This document shows positions 36,583-44,484 of a stretch of DNA of 64,000 nucleotides, in pieces. The stretch spans positions 2,480,001 through 2,544,000 of the forward strand of contig NC_013235.1 of the NCBI RefSeq assembly GCF_000024365.1, read 5' to 3'. The notes beneath the pieces are model-generated. The model was not told the DNA's origin and made no database searches. It saw only the letters and a program-made list of their open reading frames with translations. Both the position numbers and the translations under genes were made by a program. Each line of letters begins with the position of its first letter. The first letter of the stretch is position 1. This stretch comes from Nakamurella multipartita DSM 44233 (lineage in GTDB: Bacteria; Actinomycetota; Actinomycetes; Mycobacteriales; Nakamurellaceae).

Positions 36583-37842
36583 ATGTCGCCGAGCGTCCGG
36601 CGGGTCCCCGTGCCCGACGTAGACTCCCACGGGAGCGATCGACACCCGAGCGATCGAGACGGTGACGATCGAGACGGTGATAATCGAGACCGCGAAGACG
36701 TGGCGGGGGTGACCGGACAGACCGTGACTGGATCCGTGGTCGGTTTCGATCCCGACGAGCTCGTCGGCTTCCGGATCGGGGTGACCGCGCACCGCCGTTC
36801 GGCCGACCTGATCGCCGCCCTGGAACGTCGTGGGGCCGAAGTGCTGCACGCGCCAACCCTGCGGATCGTGCCGGCCGATCAGGACGAGCGGCTCATCGTC
36901 GCGACCGCCGAGGTGATCGCCGCCCGGCCGGACATCCTGCTGGTCACCACCGCCTATGGTCTGCGCGGCTGGCTCGAGGCCGCCGATGCGGCCGGGCTCG
37001 GCCCGTCGTTGCTCGAAGTGCTCAGCGAAGCAAAGATTCTCGTGCGCGGTCCGAAGGCCCGGGGCGCGGTCCGGGCCGGCGGCCTGCGGGACGCGGGGAT
37101 GAGCGACGAGGAAACCACCGAGTCGCTGATCGACCAGGTGCTGGCCAACGGGGCGGACGGGCTCACGGTGGCGATCCAGCTGCACGGGTTCGTCGACGAG
37201 GAACAGCTGGTGCGGCTGCGCCAGGCCGGGGCCACGGTGATCACCGTGGCGCCCTACCTGTGGACCGCGCCGTCCGAGCCGCAACGGGTGCAGCGCCTGC
37301 TCGACGCGATCGCCGGCCGCTCCCTGGACGCCGTCACCTTCACCAGCGCCCCGGCCGCCGAGGCGCTGCTGGCCGCGGCCCGCGAACGGGACCGGTTCGA
37401 CCAGGTCGTCGCGGCGATGCGGGCCGATGTGGTGCCGTTCGTCGTCGGCCCGGTCACCGCCGCCCCGTTGCACGCCGTGGGCATCGACGCCATCTACCCG
37501 GACCGCTACCGGCTCGGGGCCATGGTCCGAACCCTGTGCGAGTACCTCATCGAGCACCATGTCCGCCGGGTGCCGACCCGGCACGGGCTGCTGGAGATCC
37601 GCGGCCGCAGCGCCGCCCTGGACGGCCAGCGGGTCACGCTGTCGCCGACGTCGGTCGCCGCGCTGCGCCTGCTGGCGGACGCCGCCGGGGCGGTGGTGCC
37701 CAAGGCCCGCCTGCAGGAGGTGCTGCCCGACTCCGGGGACGATCACGCCCTCGAGGTGGCGATCGCCCGGCTACGGCAGGCGCTGCCGCAGCGCGACCTG
37801 GTGGCCACCGTGATCAAGCGCGGGTACCGGCTGGACGTGTGA
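36583..37842 (+). CDS. Uroporphyrinogen-III synthase fused to an OmpR-type winged helix
   Basis: 419 aa. The HemD-like domain (about 55-310) carries VGVTAHRRSADLIAALERRGAEV-type features (here IGVTAHRRSADL) and DAVTFTSAPAAEALL. The C-terminal OmpR/PhoB winged helix (about 330-419) has LSPTSVAALRLLADAAG and RLRQALPQRDLVATVIKRGYRL. The fusion is known in Actinobacteria and may regulate, not only make, tetrapyrroles. ATG 36583 has GGAG at 7 nt. The resulting N-terminal tail holds four 15-bp repeats (SDRDGDDRDGDNRDR); GTG 36700 would omit it. Confidence 0.87.
   Translation: MSPSVRRVPVPDVDSHGSDRHPSDRDGDDRDGDNRDREDVAGVTGQTVTGSVVGFDPDELVGFRIGVTAHRRSADLIAALERRGAEVLHAPTLRIVPADQDERLIVATAEVIAARPDILLVTTAYGLRGWLEAADAAGLGPSLLEVLSEAKILVRGPKARGAVRAGGLRDAGMSDEETTESLIDQVLANGADGLTVAIQLHGFVDEEQLVRLRQAGATVITVAPYLWTAPSEPQRVQRLLDAIAGRSLDAVTFTSAPAAEALLAAARERDRFDQVVAAMRADVVPFVVGPVTAAPLHAVGIDAIYPDRYRLGAMVRTLCEYLIEHHVRRVPTRHGLLEIRGRSAALDGQRVTLSPTSVAALRLLADAAGAVVPKARLQEVLPDSGDDHALEVAIARLRQALPQRDLVATVIKRGYRLDV
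36636..36695. repeat. Four 15-bp tandem repeats in the HemD-fusion 5' end
   Basis: Units start at 36636, 36651, 36666 and 36681; the middle two are identical (CGATCGAGACGGTGA), the others diverged. In frame they encode Asp/Arg-rich pentads. Confidence 0.85.
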
Positions 37843-37882
37843 GCCCGGCGGGATCGGCGATCGTGATGCAGGATCGTCGGTC

Positions 37883-38920
37883 ATGGCACCCTCACCACAC
37901 TGGGTTTCGCTGACCCGGACCGAGGCCACGTTCGCCAGCGACCTGGGCAGCGTGCATGTCGTGGACGCGCAGCGACTGCCCATCCTGAGCCGTCTGTCGA
38001 TCAAACGCGTGGTGCTCGCCTCCGGGGCGATGCGCGAACCGCAATGGAACGTCAACGCCAACCAGCTCTCGTACCTGCTGCGGGGGACGGTCCTGGTCTC
38101 GATCCTGGGCGATCACAACCAGTTCAGTTCGTTCGTCGTCACCCCCGGGCAGATGTACCACGTCGAATCCGGTGCGGTGTACCACATCGAGAACATCGGC
38201 CCGGACGAGGCCGAGGTGATCATCGCGCTCCGGTCGGAACGGCCGGCGCACTTCTCGCTGCGCGACAGCATGTCGGCGATGACCGACGCGGTGCTGGGCA
38301 ACACCTACGATCTGCCCGCCTCGGCCTTCCAGGCCTTCACCCGGCCGCCGTCCGCGCAAATCGTGGCCCGGCGCTCGGGAACCCCGGTCGAGGCCACCCA
38401 GCGACTGCCCAACGCCCACCTGTTCGACGCCGAGGGGCAGCAAGCTCCGCTGACCTACGCCTACGGGTCCGCCCACCTGGCGCGCCGGCAGTACTGGGCC
38501 GCGCTGGAGGACATCTCGATGTACTCCCTGCGGGTGCGGGAGAACGGCATGCGGGCCCCGCACTGGCACCCGGTGACCGCGGAACTGGGCTACGTGGCCA
38601 CCGGTCACGCCCGGATGCGGATCCTGGACCCGGACGGAACCCTGGACGAGTACCTCCTCGCGCCCGGCGATGTCTATTTCGTGCCGCGGGCGTACCCGCA
38701 TCACATCGAGGTCGTCGGCGACGACGAGTTCCACTTCCTGATCTTCTTCGATCAGCCCACTCCGGGCGACATCGGTTACCGGGCGACCGCCACCGCCTTC
38801 TCGCGCGAGGTGCTGGCGGCCACCTTCGACGTGCCCGAGCGGCTGCTGCCCACGTTCCCGTTCACGCCGGCCGACCCGCTGATCGTGCCGCGGCGCAACC
38901 CCACCGATCCACCGGGCTGA
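37883..38920 (+). CDS. Bicupin (oxalate decarboxylase-like)
   Basis: 345 aa with two cupin domains. The second (about 200-320) has the full metal set: HWHPVTAELGYV and later FVPRAYPHHIEV. The first (about 45-150) has QWNVNANQLSYLLRG and MYHVESGAVYHIEN, where asparagines replace the usual histidine pair, so it probably binds no metal. Oxalate decarboxylases use two metal sites, so the reaction may differ. CAGGAT 8 nt before the ATG is a possible -10. It stands 40 bp after the HemD fusion. Confidence 0.82.
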   Translation: MAPSPHWVSLTRTEATFASDLGSVHVVDAQRLPILSRLSIKRVVLASGAMREPQWNVNANQLSYLLRGTVLVSILGDHNQFSSFVVTPGQMYHVESGAVYHIENIGPDEAEVIIALRSERPAHFSLRDSMSAMTDAVLGNTYDLPASAFQAFTRPPSAQIVARRSGTPVEATQRLPNAHLFDAEGQQAPLTYAYGSAHLARRQYWAALEDISMYSLRVRENGMRAPHWHPVTAELGYVATGHARMRILDPDGTLDEYLLAPGDVYFVPRAYPHHIEVVGDDEFHFLIFFDQPTPGDIGYRATATAFSREVLAATFDVPERLLPTFPFTPADPLIVPRRNPTDPPG

Positions 38921-39019
38921 CCGCGAGCATGCTGGGCGGGTGACCTGCGTCGGCCGGGCCGGCGGCGGGTAAACACGCGGATGGACGGCGCCGTCCGGTG
39001 AGCGCGAGGAGGTCCGCAG

Positions 39020-40240
39020 ATGACCAGGACGAAATCCGGGCAGCCGAGCGAGCCGGTCGCGCACCATCCGCGGGTCGGACAGCCGCACGACGCCGCCGCG
39101 GAGGGTCCGATTGCCCAGGCCGAGGCGGTCGCCGCCACGCTGCGCACGCCGGCCGACCCGCTCGGGCCGCTGGGCCGCCGGCTGAACTGGCGCTCGGCCT
39201 TCCTGATCGGGCTGGCCGCCACCGCCGGGGTCGCGGTGACGGTCGGGATCATCCAGATGCTGCTGCTGGCCGGTCAGGTGCTGCTGCTGATCGCGCTGGC
39301 CCTGTTCCTGGCCATCGGCCTGGAACCGGCCGTGTCCTGGCTGATCACCCACCGTTTCCCGCGCTGGGCCGCGGTGTTCACCGTGCTGGCCGGGCTGACC
39401 CTGCTGCTGGCCGGGTTCATCGCCGCCGCCATCCCGGCCCTGGTCGAGCAGGGTCGGCGGCTGGTCGAGGCGGCCCCGCAGTACGTGGCCCAACTCAGCG
39501 ACGACAGCTCGGCCATCGGCCAGCTCAACCAGCGCTTCCACCTGCAGGAGACGGTGCAGCAGATCGTCGACGGCGGCGGCCCGGGCCTGGCCTCCGGGGT
39601 GATCAGCGTCGGCGAGGCCGTCTTCGGTGCGTTCTCCGGTCTGCTGGTGGTGGCCGTGCTCACGGTCTACTTCCTGGCCGACATGCCCCGCGTGCGCACC
39701 ACCCTGTACCGGTTCATGCCGGCGCCCCGGCGGCCCCGGGCGATCCTGCTGGGGGACCAGATCATGGTCAAGGTCGGCGGGTACGTGCTGGGCAACGTGG
39801 TCATCTCGGTGATCTCGGCGGTGGTCACCTTCGTCTGGCTGATCGCATTCGGCGTGCCCTACCCGCTGTTGCTGGCCATCCTGTTCGCCCTGCTCGACCT
39901 GATCCCGGTGATCGGATCGCTGATCGCCGGAGCCCTGGTCGCCCTGGCCGCGTTCAGCGTGTCGGTGCCGGTCGGGCTGGCCACCATCGGCTACTTCGTG
40001 GCCTACAAGCTGGTCGAGGACTACCTGCTCACGCCAAAGGTGTTCGGCCGGGTGCTGCGGATGCCCGCGCTGGTCACCGTCTGCGCGATCCTCATCGGCG
40101 GCGCCCTGCTCGGGCTGGTCGGCGCGCTCGTCGCGCTGCCCACGGCGGCCGCGATCATGCTGCTGGTGCAGGAGGTGGTGTTCCCGCGCCTGGATCGCGC
40201 CCATGCCAGCGGCGAGCCGGCAGCTGACCCGGCGGCCTGA
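39020..40240 (+). CDS. AI-2E family transporter (PerM/YdiK-like)
   Basis: 406 aa with about eight membrane helices and a soluble loop (about 140-195) between helices 3 and 4. The family stretch PLLLAILFALLDLIPVIGSL (written as LLAILFALLDLIPVIGS) and YKLVEDYLLTPKVFGR are clear. Family members move small molecules or act as antiporters; the AI-2 label does not prove a signal substrate. AGGAGG lies upstream of the ATG. Confidence 0.88.
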   Translation: MTRTKSGQPSEPVAHHPRVGQPHDAAAEGPIAQAEAVAATLRTPADPLGPLGRRLNWRSAFLIGLAATAGVAVTVGIIQMLLLAGQVLLLIALALFLAIGLEPAVSWLITHRFPRWAAVFTVLAGLTLLLAGFIAAAIPALVEQGRRLVEAAPQYVAQLSDDSSAIGQLNQRFHLQETVQQIVDGGGPGLASGVISVGEAVFGAFSGLLVVAVLTVYFLADMPRVRTTLYRFMPAPRRPRAILLGDQIMVKVGGYVLGNVVISVISAVVTFVWLIAFGVPYPLLLAILFALLDLIPVIGSLIAGALVALAAFSVSVPVGLATIGYFVAYKLVEDYLLTPKVFGRVLRMPALVTVCAILIGGALLGLVGALVALPTAAAIMLLVQEVVFPRLDRAHASGEPAADPAA

Positions 40241-40340
40241 CCCGGGGGTCTGATCCCCGGCCCGGACCGGGGGTCGCCCCAGTTGATGGGCCGACCCGGA
40301 CGGCCGGATGGGGGAGCGGTCGTCGGGCGGGGTCCCCGAA

Positions 40341-40354
40341 TGGGAGCGATTCCA
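40341..40354. promoter_or_regulatory. CebR/CelR-like operator before the glucanase
   Basis: TGGGAGCGATTCCA matches 12 of 14 positions of TGGGAGCGCTCCCA, the site of the LacI-family CebR/CelR repressors of cello-oligosaccharide use. It lies 52 bp before a candidate -10. Confidence 0.5.
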
Positions 40355-40405
40355 CCATTTGGCTGATCTGCGGGCCCTGTGCGCGCGCGGCGGTCGGGCC
40401 GGTGC

Positions 40406-40430
40406 TAGCGTCCGATCACCCAAGGTGATC
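40406..40430 (+). promoter_or_regulatory. Candidate -10 and perfect 17-bp palindrome before the glucanase
   Basis: TAGCGT (40406-40411) is a plausible -10. Immediately after it, GATCACC-CAA-GGTGATC (40414-40430) is an exact 7-3-7 palindrome where +1 should fall, a position typical of a repressor site. Confidence 0.55.
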
Positions 40431-40496
40431 GACACATTGCGGAGAGTACTGATGGTCCAACGCGTTCGCCGTCGCCAACCGCACGAGAGGACACCG

Positions 40497-42116
40497 ATGT
40501 CCCTACGTTTCCGGTCCCTGACCACCCGCGCCGCCGTGATCGTCACGGCCGGCGCCCTCGCCCTGACCGGGGCCGTCATCGCCACGGCCGGTCCGGCCGC
40601 CGCGGCCGACCCCACCTGGCAGACCGTGTTCCGGGACGACTTCACCGGGAGCGGCCTGCCCGACCCGAACAAGTGGATCCTGACCCAGGGCACGTCGTAC
40701 CCGGGTGGTCCGGACGCGTTCGGCACCGGTGAGATCGAGACGATGACCAACCGGCCGGAGAACGTCGACGTCCGCAACGGAAACCTCTACATCACCCCGC
40801 AACGGGACAGCGCCGGCCGGTGGACCTCGGCCCGCGTCGAGTCGGCCGCATCGAACTACCGGCCACCGGCCGGGGGCGTCATGCACGTCGAAAGTCGTTT
40901 GCAGTTGCCCAATGTCACCGGCAGCGAGGCCCTGGGGTACTGGCCGGCGTTCTGGATGCTGGGCGGGCCGTACCGGCAGGACCGCTGGTCGTGGCCGGCC
41001 ATCGGCGAGTTCGACATCATGGAGAACGTCCAGGGGCTGAACTGGACCTACAACGTGCTGCACTGCGGCGTGTGGGCCGGCGGCCCGTGCAACGAGCAGG
41101 AGGGCATCAACAACGGCGTGAACAACGCCGGGGCGCCGTGCAAGGTCACCACCTGCCAGGCCGGCATGCACACCTACGGGCTGGAATGGGACGACTCCGG
41201 TCCGGTCGAGCAGCTGCGCTGGTACCTGGACGGCGAGCTGACCTTCACCGTCAACGCCAACCAGGTGCCCGCCGCCACCTGGAACAGTCTGGCCGACCAC
41301 GCCGGGTACTTCATCATCCTCAACGTCGCGATGGGCGGGGCCTTCCCGAACAAGCTCGGCGGCGGCCCCAACGCCGGCACCAAGCCGGGCGTGCCGATGG
41401 TCGTCGACTACGTCGAGGTCAAGTACGCCGGCGGGTCCGGCACCCCGACCACCAGCACTCCGGTCACCAGCACCCCGACCACGAGCACGCCGACCACCAG
41501 CACCCCGACCACCAGCACCCCGGTGACCAGCACGCCGACCACCAGCACGCCGGCGACCCCGCCGACCGGTGGTTCCGCGTCCCCGTCCGCGCTGCGGGTG
41601 TCGGGCAGCACGTCCGACAGCCTGACCCTGAGCTGGCAGGGGTCGGCCGGCGCGAGCTACGAAGTCCTGCGGTCGGGTATCCGGATCGCCACGGTCACCG
41701 GCACCTCGTACACCGACCGCGGGCTGTTCCCGAACACGCCCTACGTGTACTCGATTCGCGGCGGCGGGGTGACCACCCCGGAGCTGACCGCCACCCTTAA
41801 CGGCGCCTCGGCGAGCACCTCGACGGCCGCGCCGACCAGCGGGCCCACGACTGAGCCGACTGCTGGGCCGACCACCGGGCCGGTATCGGGTGGCCCGTCC
41901 GGTCTGAAGGTCACCGGGACCACCGGCAGCACCATCACGCTGGGCTGGGCCGGGTCGGCCGGGGCCAGCTACGACGTGCTGCGTTCGGGTATCCGGATCG
42001 CCACGGTCACCGGCACTTCGTTCACTGATGTCGGCCTGTTCGCCAACACCCCGTACGTGTACTCGATCCGCGGCAACGGGACGACCACGCCGGAGCTCAC
42101 GGCCCGGATCGGATAG
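40497..42116 (+). CDS. Secreted GH16 beta-glucanase with two FN3-like repeats
   Basis: 539 aa. A signal peptide (basic start, hydrophobic core, cleavage near GPAAAADP) precedes a GH16 domain (about 40-325) with the catalytic motif GEFDIMENV, of the laminarinase type. A linker of seven TPxTS pentads follows, then two FN3-like modules (about 365-435 and 470-538) separated by a Thr/Pro linker. The modules are almost identical in DNA, a recent duplication. GAGAGGA precedes the ATG. It probably degrades extracellular beta-1,3-glucans. Confidence 0.9.
   Translation: MSLRFRSLTTRAAVIVTAGALALTGAVIATAGPAAAADPTWQTVFRDDFTGSGLPDPNKWILTQGTSYPGGPDAFGTGEIETMTNRPENVDVRNGNLYITPQRDSAGRWTSARVESAASNYRPPAGGVMHVESRLQLPNVTGSEALGYWPAFWMLGGPYRQDRWSWPAIGEFDIMENVQGLNWTYNVLHCGVWAGGPCNEQEGINNGVNNAGAPCKVTTCQAGMHTYGLEWDDSGPVEQLRWYLDGELTFTVNANQVPAATWNSLADHAGYFIILNVAMGGAFPNKLGGGPNAGTKPGVPMVVDYVEVKYAGGSGTPTTSTPVTSTPTTSTPTTSTPTTSTPVTSTPTTSTPATPPTGGSASPSALRVSGSTSDSLTLSWQGSAGASYEVLRSGIRIATVTGTSYTDRGLFPNTPYVYSIRGGGVTTPELTATLNGASASTSTAAPTSGPTTEPTAGPTTGPVSGGPSGLKVTGTTGSTITLGWAGSAGASYDVLRSGIRIATVTGTSFTDVGLFANTPYVYSIRGNGTTTPELTARIG
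41451..41555. repeat. Seven 15-bp repeats encoding the Thr/Pro linker
   Basis: Seven units of the type ACCAGCACCCCGACC run head to tail and encode TSTPT-type pentads. Confidence 0.9.
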
Positions 42117-42148
42117 GGCTCGGCCCAGGAAGGCCCGGCGGGGCCAGG

Positions 42149-42154
42149 TAGGTT
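42149..42154 (+). promoter_or_regulatory. Candidate -10 box of dgt
   Basis: TAGGTT ends 8 nt before the ATG at 42163, suggesting a leaderless or nearly leaderless message. Confidence 0.45.
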
Positions 42155-42162
42155 CCCGAGGT

Positions 42163-43743
42163 ATGGATCCGCGCCTGGCCCGCCGGTGGGCCGAGGTCCC
42201 CACGCTGAGCCCGGCCGCCGTCGCCGCGGACGGCGCGCGGGGCGCCGACGCCGAACTGGCCGCGGCCACCGAGGGGGCGTTCCGGGACGACCTGGAACGA
42301 ATCCGGTTCTCCCCGTACTTCTCCCGCTTGGCCGCCGTCACCCAGGTGATCTCCCAGGGGGCGTCCGGCCAGGTCGTGCACAACCGGCTGACCCACACGG
42401 TCAAGGTCACCTCGGTGGCCCGGGCGATCGCCGTCGGGTTGCGCCGCGGTCCCTACGCGCAGCTTGCCGACGATCTCGGCGGCTGCGACGCGGTCGTCGT
42501 GCAGGCGGCGGCCAGCGCGCACGACCTGGGCCACCCGCCGTTCGGTCATCTGGGGGAGCGGATCCTGGACCGGATCGCCCGCTCCCGGTTCGGCCTGGCC
42601 GACGGTTTCGAGGGCAACGCGCAGACCTTCCGCATCCTGACCGAGCTGGACGTGCACGGGGAGTCCGGCGAGGGACTGAACCTGACCGCGGCCGTGCGGG
42701 CCGCCGTGCTGAAGTACCCGTGGTCGCGGCTGCACGTGCCCGACCCGCACCCGAGCACCTTGGCCCAGCCGCCCCGCGGCGGCGGGCCCGGGGAAGAGGG
42801 GGCCGGGTCGGGCAAGTACTCGGCCTACGTGCTCGACGTCGGTGAGATGCGCGAGGTGCTGGCCGCGTACCCCAAGATCGGCCCGTTGCGGCAGACCGTC
42901 GAGTGCTCGGTGATGGACGCCGCCGACGACATCGCCTACTCCCTGCACGATCTGGACGACTTCCACCGGGCCGGGGTGCTCCAGCACGCCTCCGTCGCGG
43001 CCGAGTTCCGCAGCTGGTTGCGCCGCCGGGCCGAGTTCTCCCGGCGCACCCTGCCCGAGGACGACCGGCGGCCCGGGGTGGCCCTGGAACGGCTGCGCCG
43101 GCGGCTGCAGGACCGGGACGAGTGGATCTTCCAGGACGAGGCGTTCGCGGTCGCGGTCGGTCGGGTGGCCACTGACCTGCTGGACGGGTTGCTGGCCGTG
43201 CCGTTCGATTCCTCGCTGGCCGCGGAGCGGGCCATCGGCACCTTTACCCGGAGCTGGATCGCGCACCTGCAGGAGTCGGTGGAGATGACCGCCGACCCGC
43301 CGATCCGCTCCGGACACGTTCAGCTGGGCCGGCAGGCCTGGCACGAGGTCGCCGTGCTCAAGTTCGTGCACCAGCGGTTCGTGCTCGAGCGGCCGGATCT
43401 GGCCCTGTACCAGCGGGGCCAGGCGCAGTCGCTGTCCTCGCTGGTTGCCGACCTGGAGTCGTGGCTGACCGACCCGATCGACTCGGGCCGGGCGCCGCGC
43501 CGGCTGGTCGACCTGGTGGCCCTGGCTACCGCCGGCTACCGGCGGGTCGCCCGCGAGGAACCGGAGCTGCTGGTCGGCCCGACCGGGGAACCGATGTCCG
43601 GGCGCGAGGACATCGTCCGGCTGGGCCGGGGCCGCGGCATCATCGACTACGTCGCCTCGCTGACCGACGACCGGGCCGGCGCCGCCGCCCGCACGCTGTC
43701 GGGTCTGACCGGGCAGCTGTTCGAAGCCGGGTCCGGGTTGTGA
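42163..43743 (+). CDS. dgt: Deoxyguanosinetriphosphate triphosphohydrolase-like protein
   Basis: 526 aa HD-domain enzyme that splits dNTPs into nucleoside and triphosphate, limiting the pool. The metal motif is visible as NRLTHTVKV, AASAHDLGHPPFGH and later VMDAADDIAYSLHDLDDF. The N-terminal RFSPYFSRLAAVTQV is typical. The TGA overlaps the GTG of the next gene, so the two are coupled. Confidence 0.92.
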   Translation: MDPRLARRWAEVPTLSPAAVAADGARGADAELAAATEGAFRDDLERIRFSPYFSRLAAVTQVISQGASGQVVHNRLTHTVKVTSVARAIAVGLRRGPYAQLADDLGGCDAVVVQAAASAHDLGHPPFGHLGERILDRIARSRFGLADGFEGNAQTFRILTELDVHGESGEGLNLTAAVRAAVLKYPWSRLHVPDPHPSTLAQPPRGGGPGEEGAGSGKYSAYVLDVGEMREVLAAYPKIGPLRQTVECSVMDAADDIAYSLHDLDDFHRAGVLQHASVAAEFRSWLRRRAEFSRRTLPEDDRRPGVALERLRRRLQDRDEWIFQDEAFAVAVGRVATDLLDGLLAVPFDSSLAAERAIGTFTRSWIAHLQESVEMTADPPIRSGHVQLGRQAWHEVAVLKFVHQRFVLERPDLALYQRGQAQSLSSLVADLESWLTDPIDSGRAPRRLVDLVALATAGYRRVAREEPELLVGPTGEPMSGREDIVRLGRGRGIIDYVASLTDDRAGAAARTLSGLTGQLFEAGSGL

Positions 43744-44408
43744 CCCGCCGCCGTGCGGTGGCCGGCGGCGGCGTCGAGGTGGAGGTGCCGCCGGAGCGCC
43801 TGGTCGGCTTCCTGAGCCGGTTCGGCGCTCGCAACGGGGGACTGGCCGATCTGGCGACCGACGGGGTCACCGTCCGGATCCGCGGCGGTGACGGCACCCT
43901 GGCCCGGATCGAGGTGCCGTTCGGGCCGATGGCGGTCGGCGACCGCGAGCCGGTGGAGGCCCTGCTGGCGCATCTGGCCGGCCTGGGCACCCTCGGGGTG
44001 ATCCTGGTCCGGGGCGGTGCGCACTCGGTCGGACTGGCCCGGGACGGGGCCGTGCTGCGCTCGTCCACCGACCGGGCCTACCTGCAGGGCCGCACGGCGG
44101 CCGGCGGGTGGTCCCAGCAACGGTTCGCCCGCCGGCGGGGCAACCAGCGCACCGCCTCCCTGGCCGATGCGGCCGACACCGCCGTACGCGTGCTCACCGA
44201 CCCGCACTCCCCGCCGCCGGCCGCACTGGTGCTCGGCGGCGACCGGCCGGCCCTGGCGCAGGTGCTGGCCGACCCTCGCCTGGCCGCGCTGGCCGCCCGG
44301 CCGCGCCGCACCTTCGCCGACATTCCCGAACCCCGCCGTGCCGTGCTGGACGAGGTCGCCGCCCGGAGCCTGAGCGTGCCGATCGTCATCGAGCCGGCGG
44401 CCACGTGA
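43740..44408 (+). CDS. acVLRF1-type peptidyl-tRNA hydrolase (Vms1-like release factor fold)
   Basis: 222 aa. The release-factor-like core contains AAGGWSQQRFARRRGNQ (about 119-135), the acVLRF1 catalytic loop with its glutamine, analogous to the GGQ of eRF1. The C-terminal part (LVLGGDRPALAQVLADPRL) is the family's second half. Such proteins are thought to release peptides from stalled 50S ribosomes. GTG 43740 overlaps the dgt stop. Activity in this organism is inferred from the family. Confidence 0.85.
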   Translation: MTRRRAVAGGGVEVEVPPERLVGFLSRFGARNGGLADLATDGVTVRIRGGDGTLARIEVPFGPMAVGDREPVEALLAHLAGLGTLGVILVRGGAHSVGLARDGAVLRSSTDRAYLQGRTAAGGWSQQRFARRRGNQRTASLADAADTAVRVLTDPHSPPPAALVLGGDRPALAQVLADPRLAALAARPRRTFADIPEPRRAVLDEVAARSLSVPIVIEPAAT

Positions 44409-44484
44409 TATTCAGACGAGCACACCCGCGCGGCCCGATCCGGGTCGCGGCCGCACGCCGCAGGATGAGCAGGAGAGCACCGCA

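Noticed and set aside
37892-40777. A 961-codon open frame on the minus strand
   Set aside because: It is the mirror of the bicupin and AI-2E genes; composition is Arg/Gly/His-rich with no motif, a normal effect of high GC.
41408-41611. Hydrophobic VLVVG-repeat protein opposite the glucanase linker
   Set aside because: Reverse reading of the Thr/Pro 15-bp repeat; no start signals.
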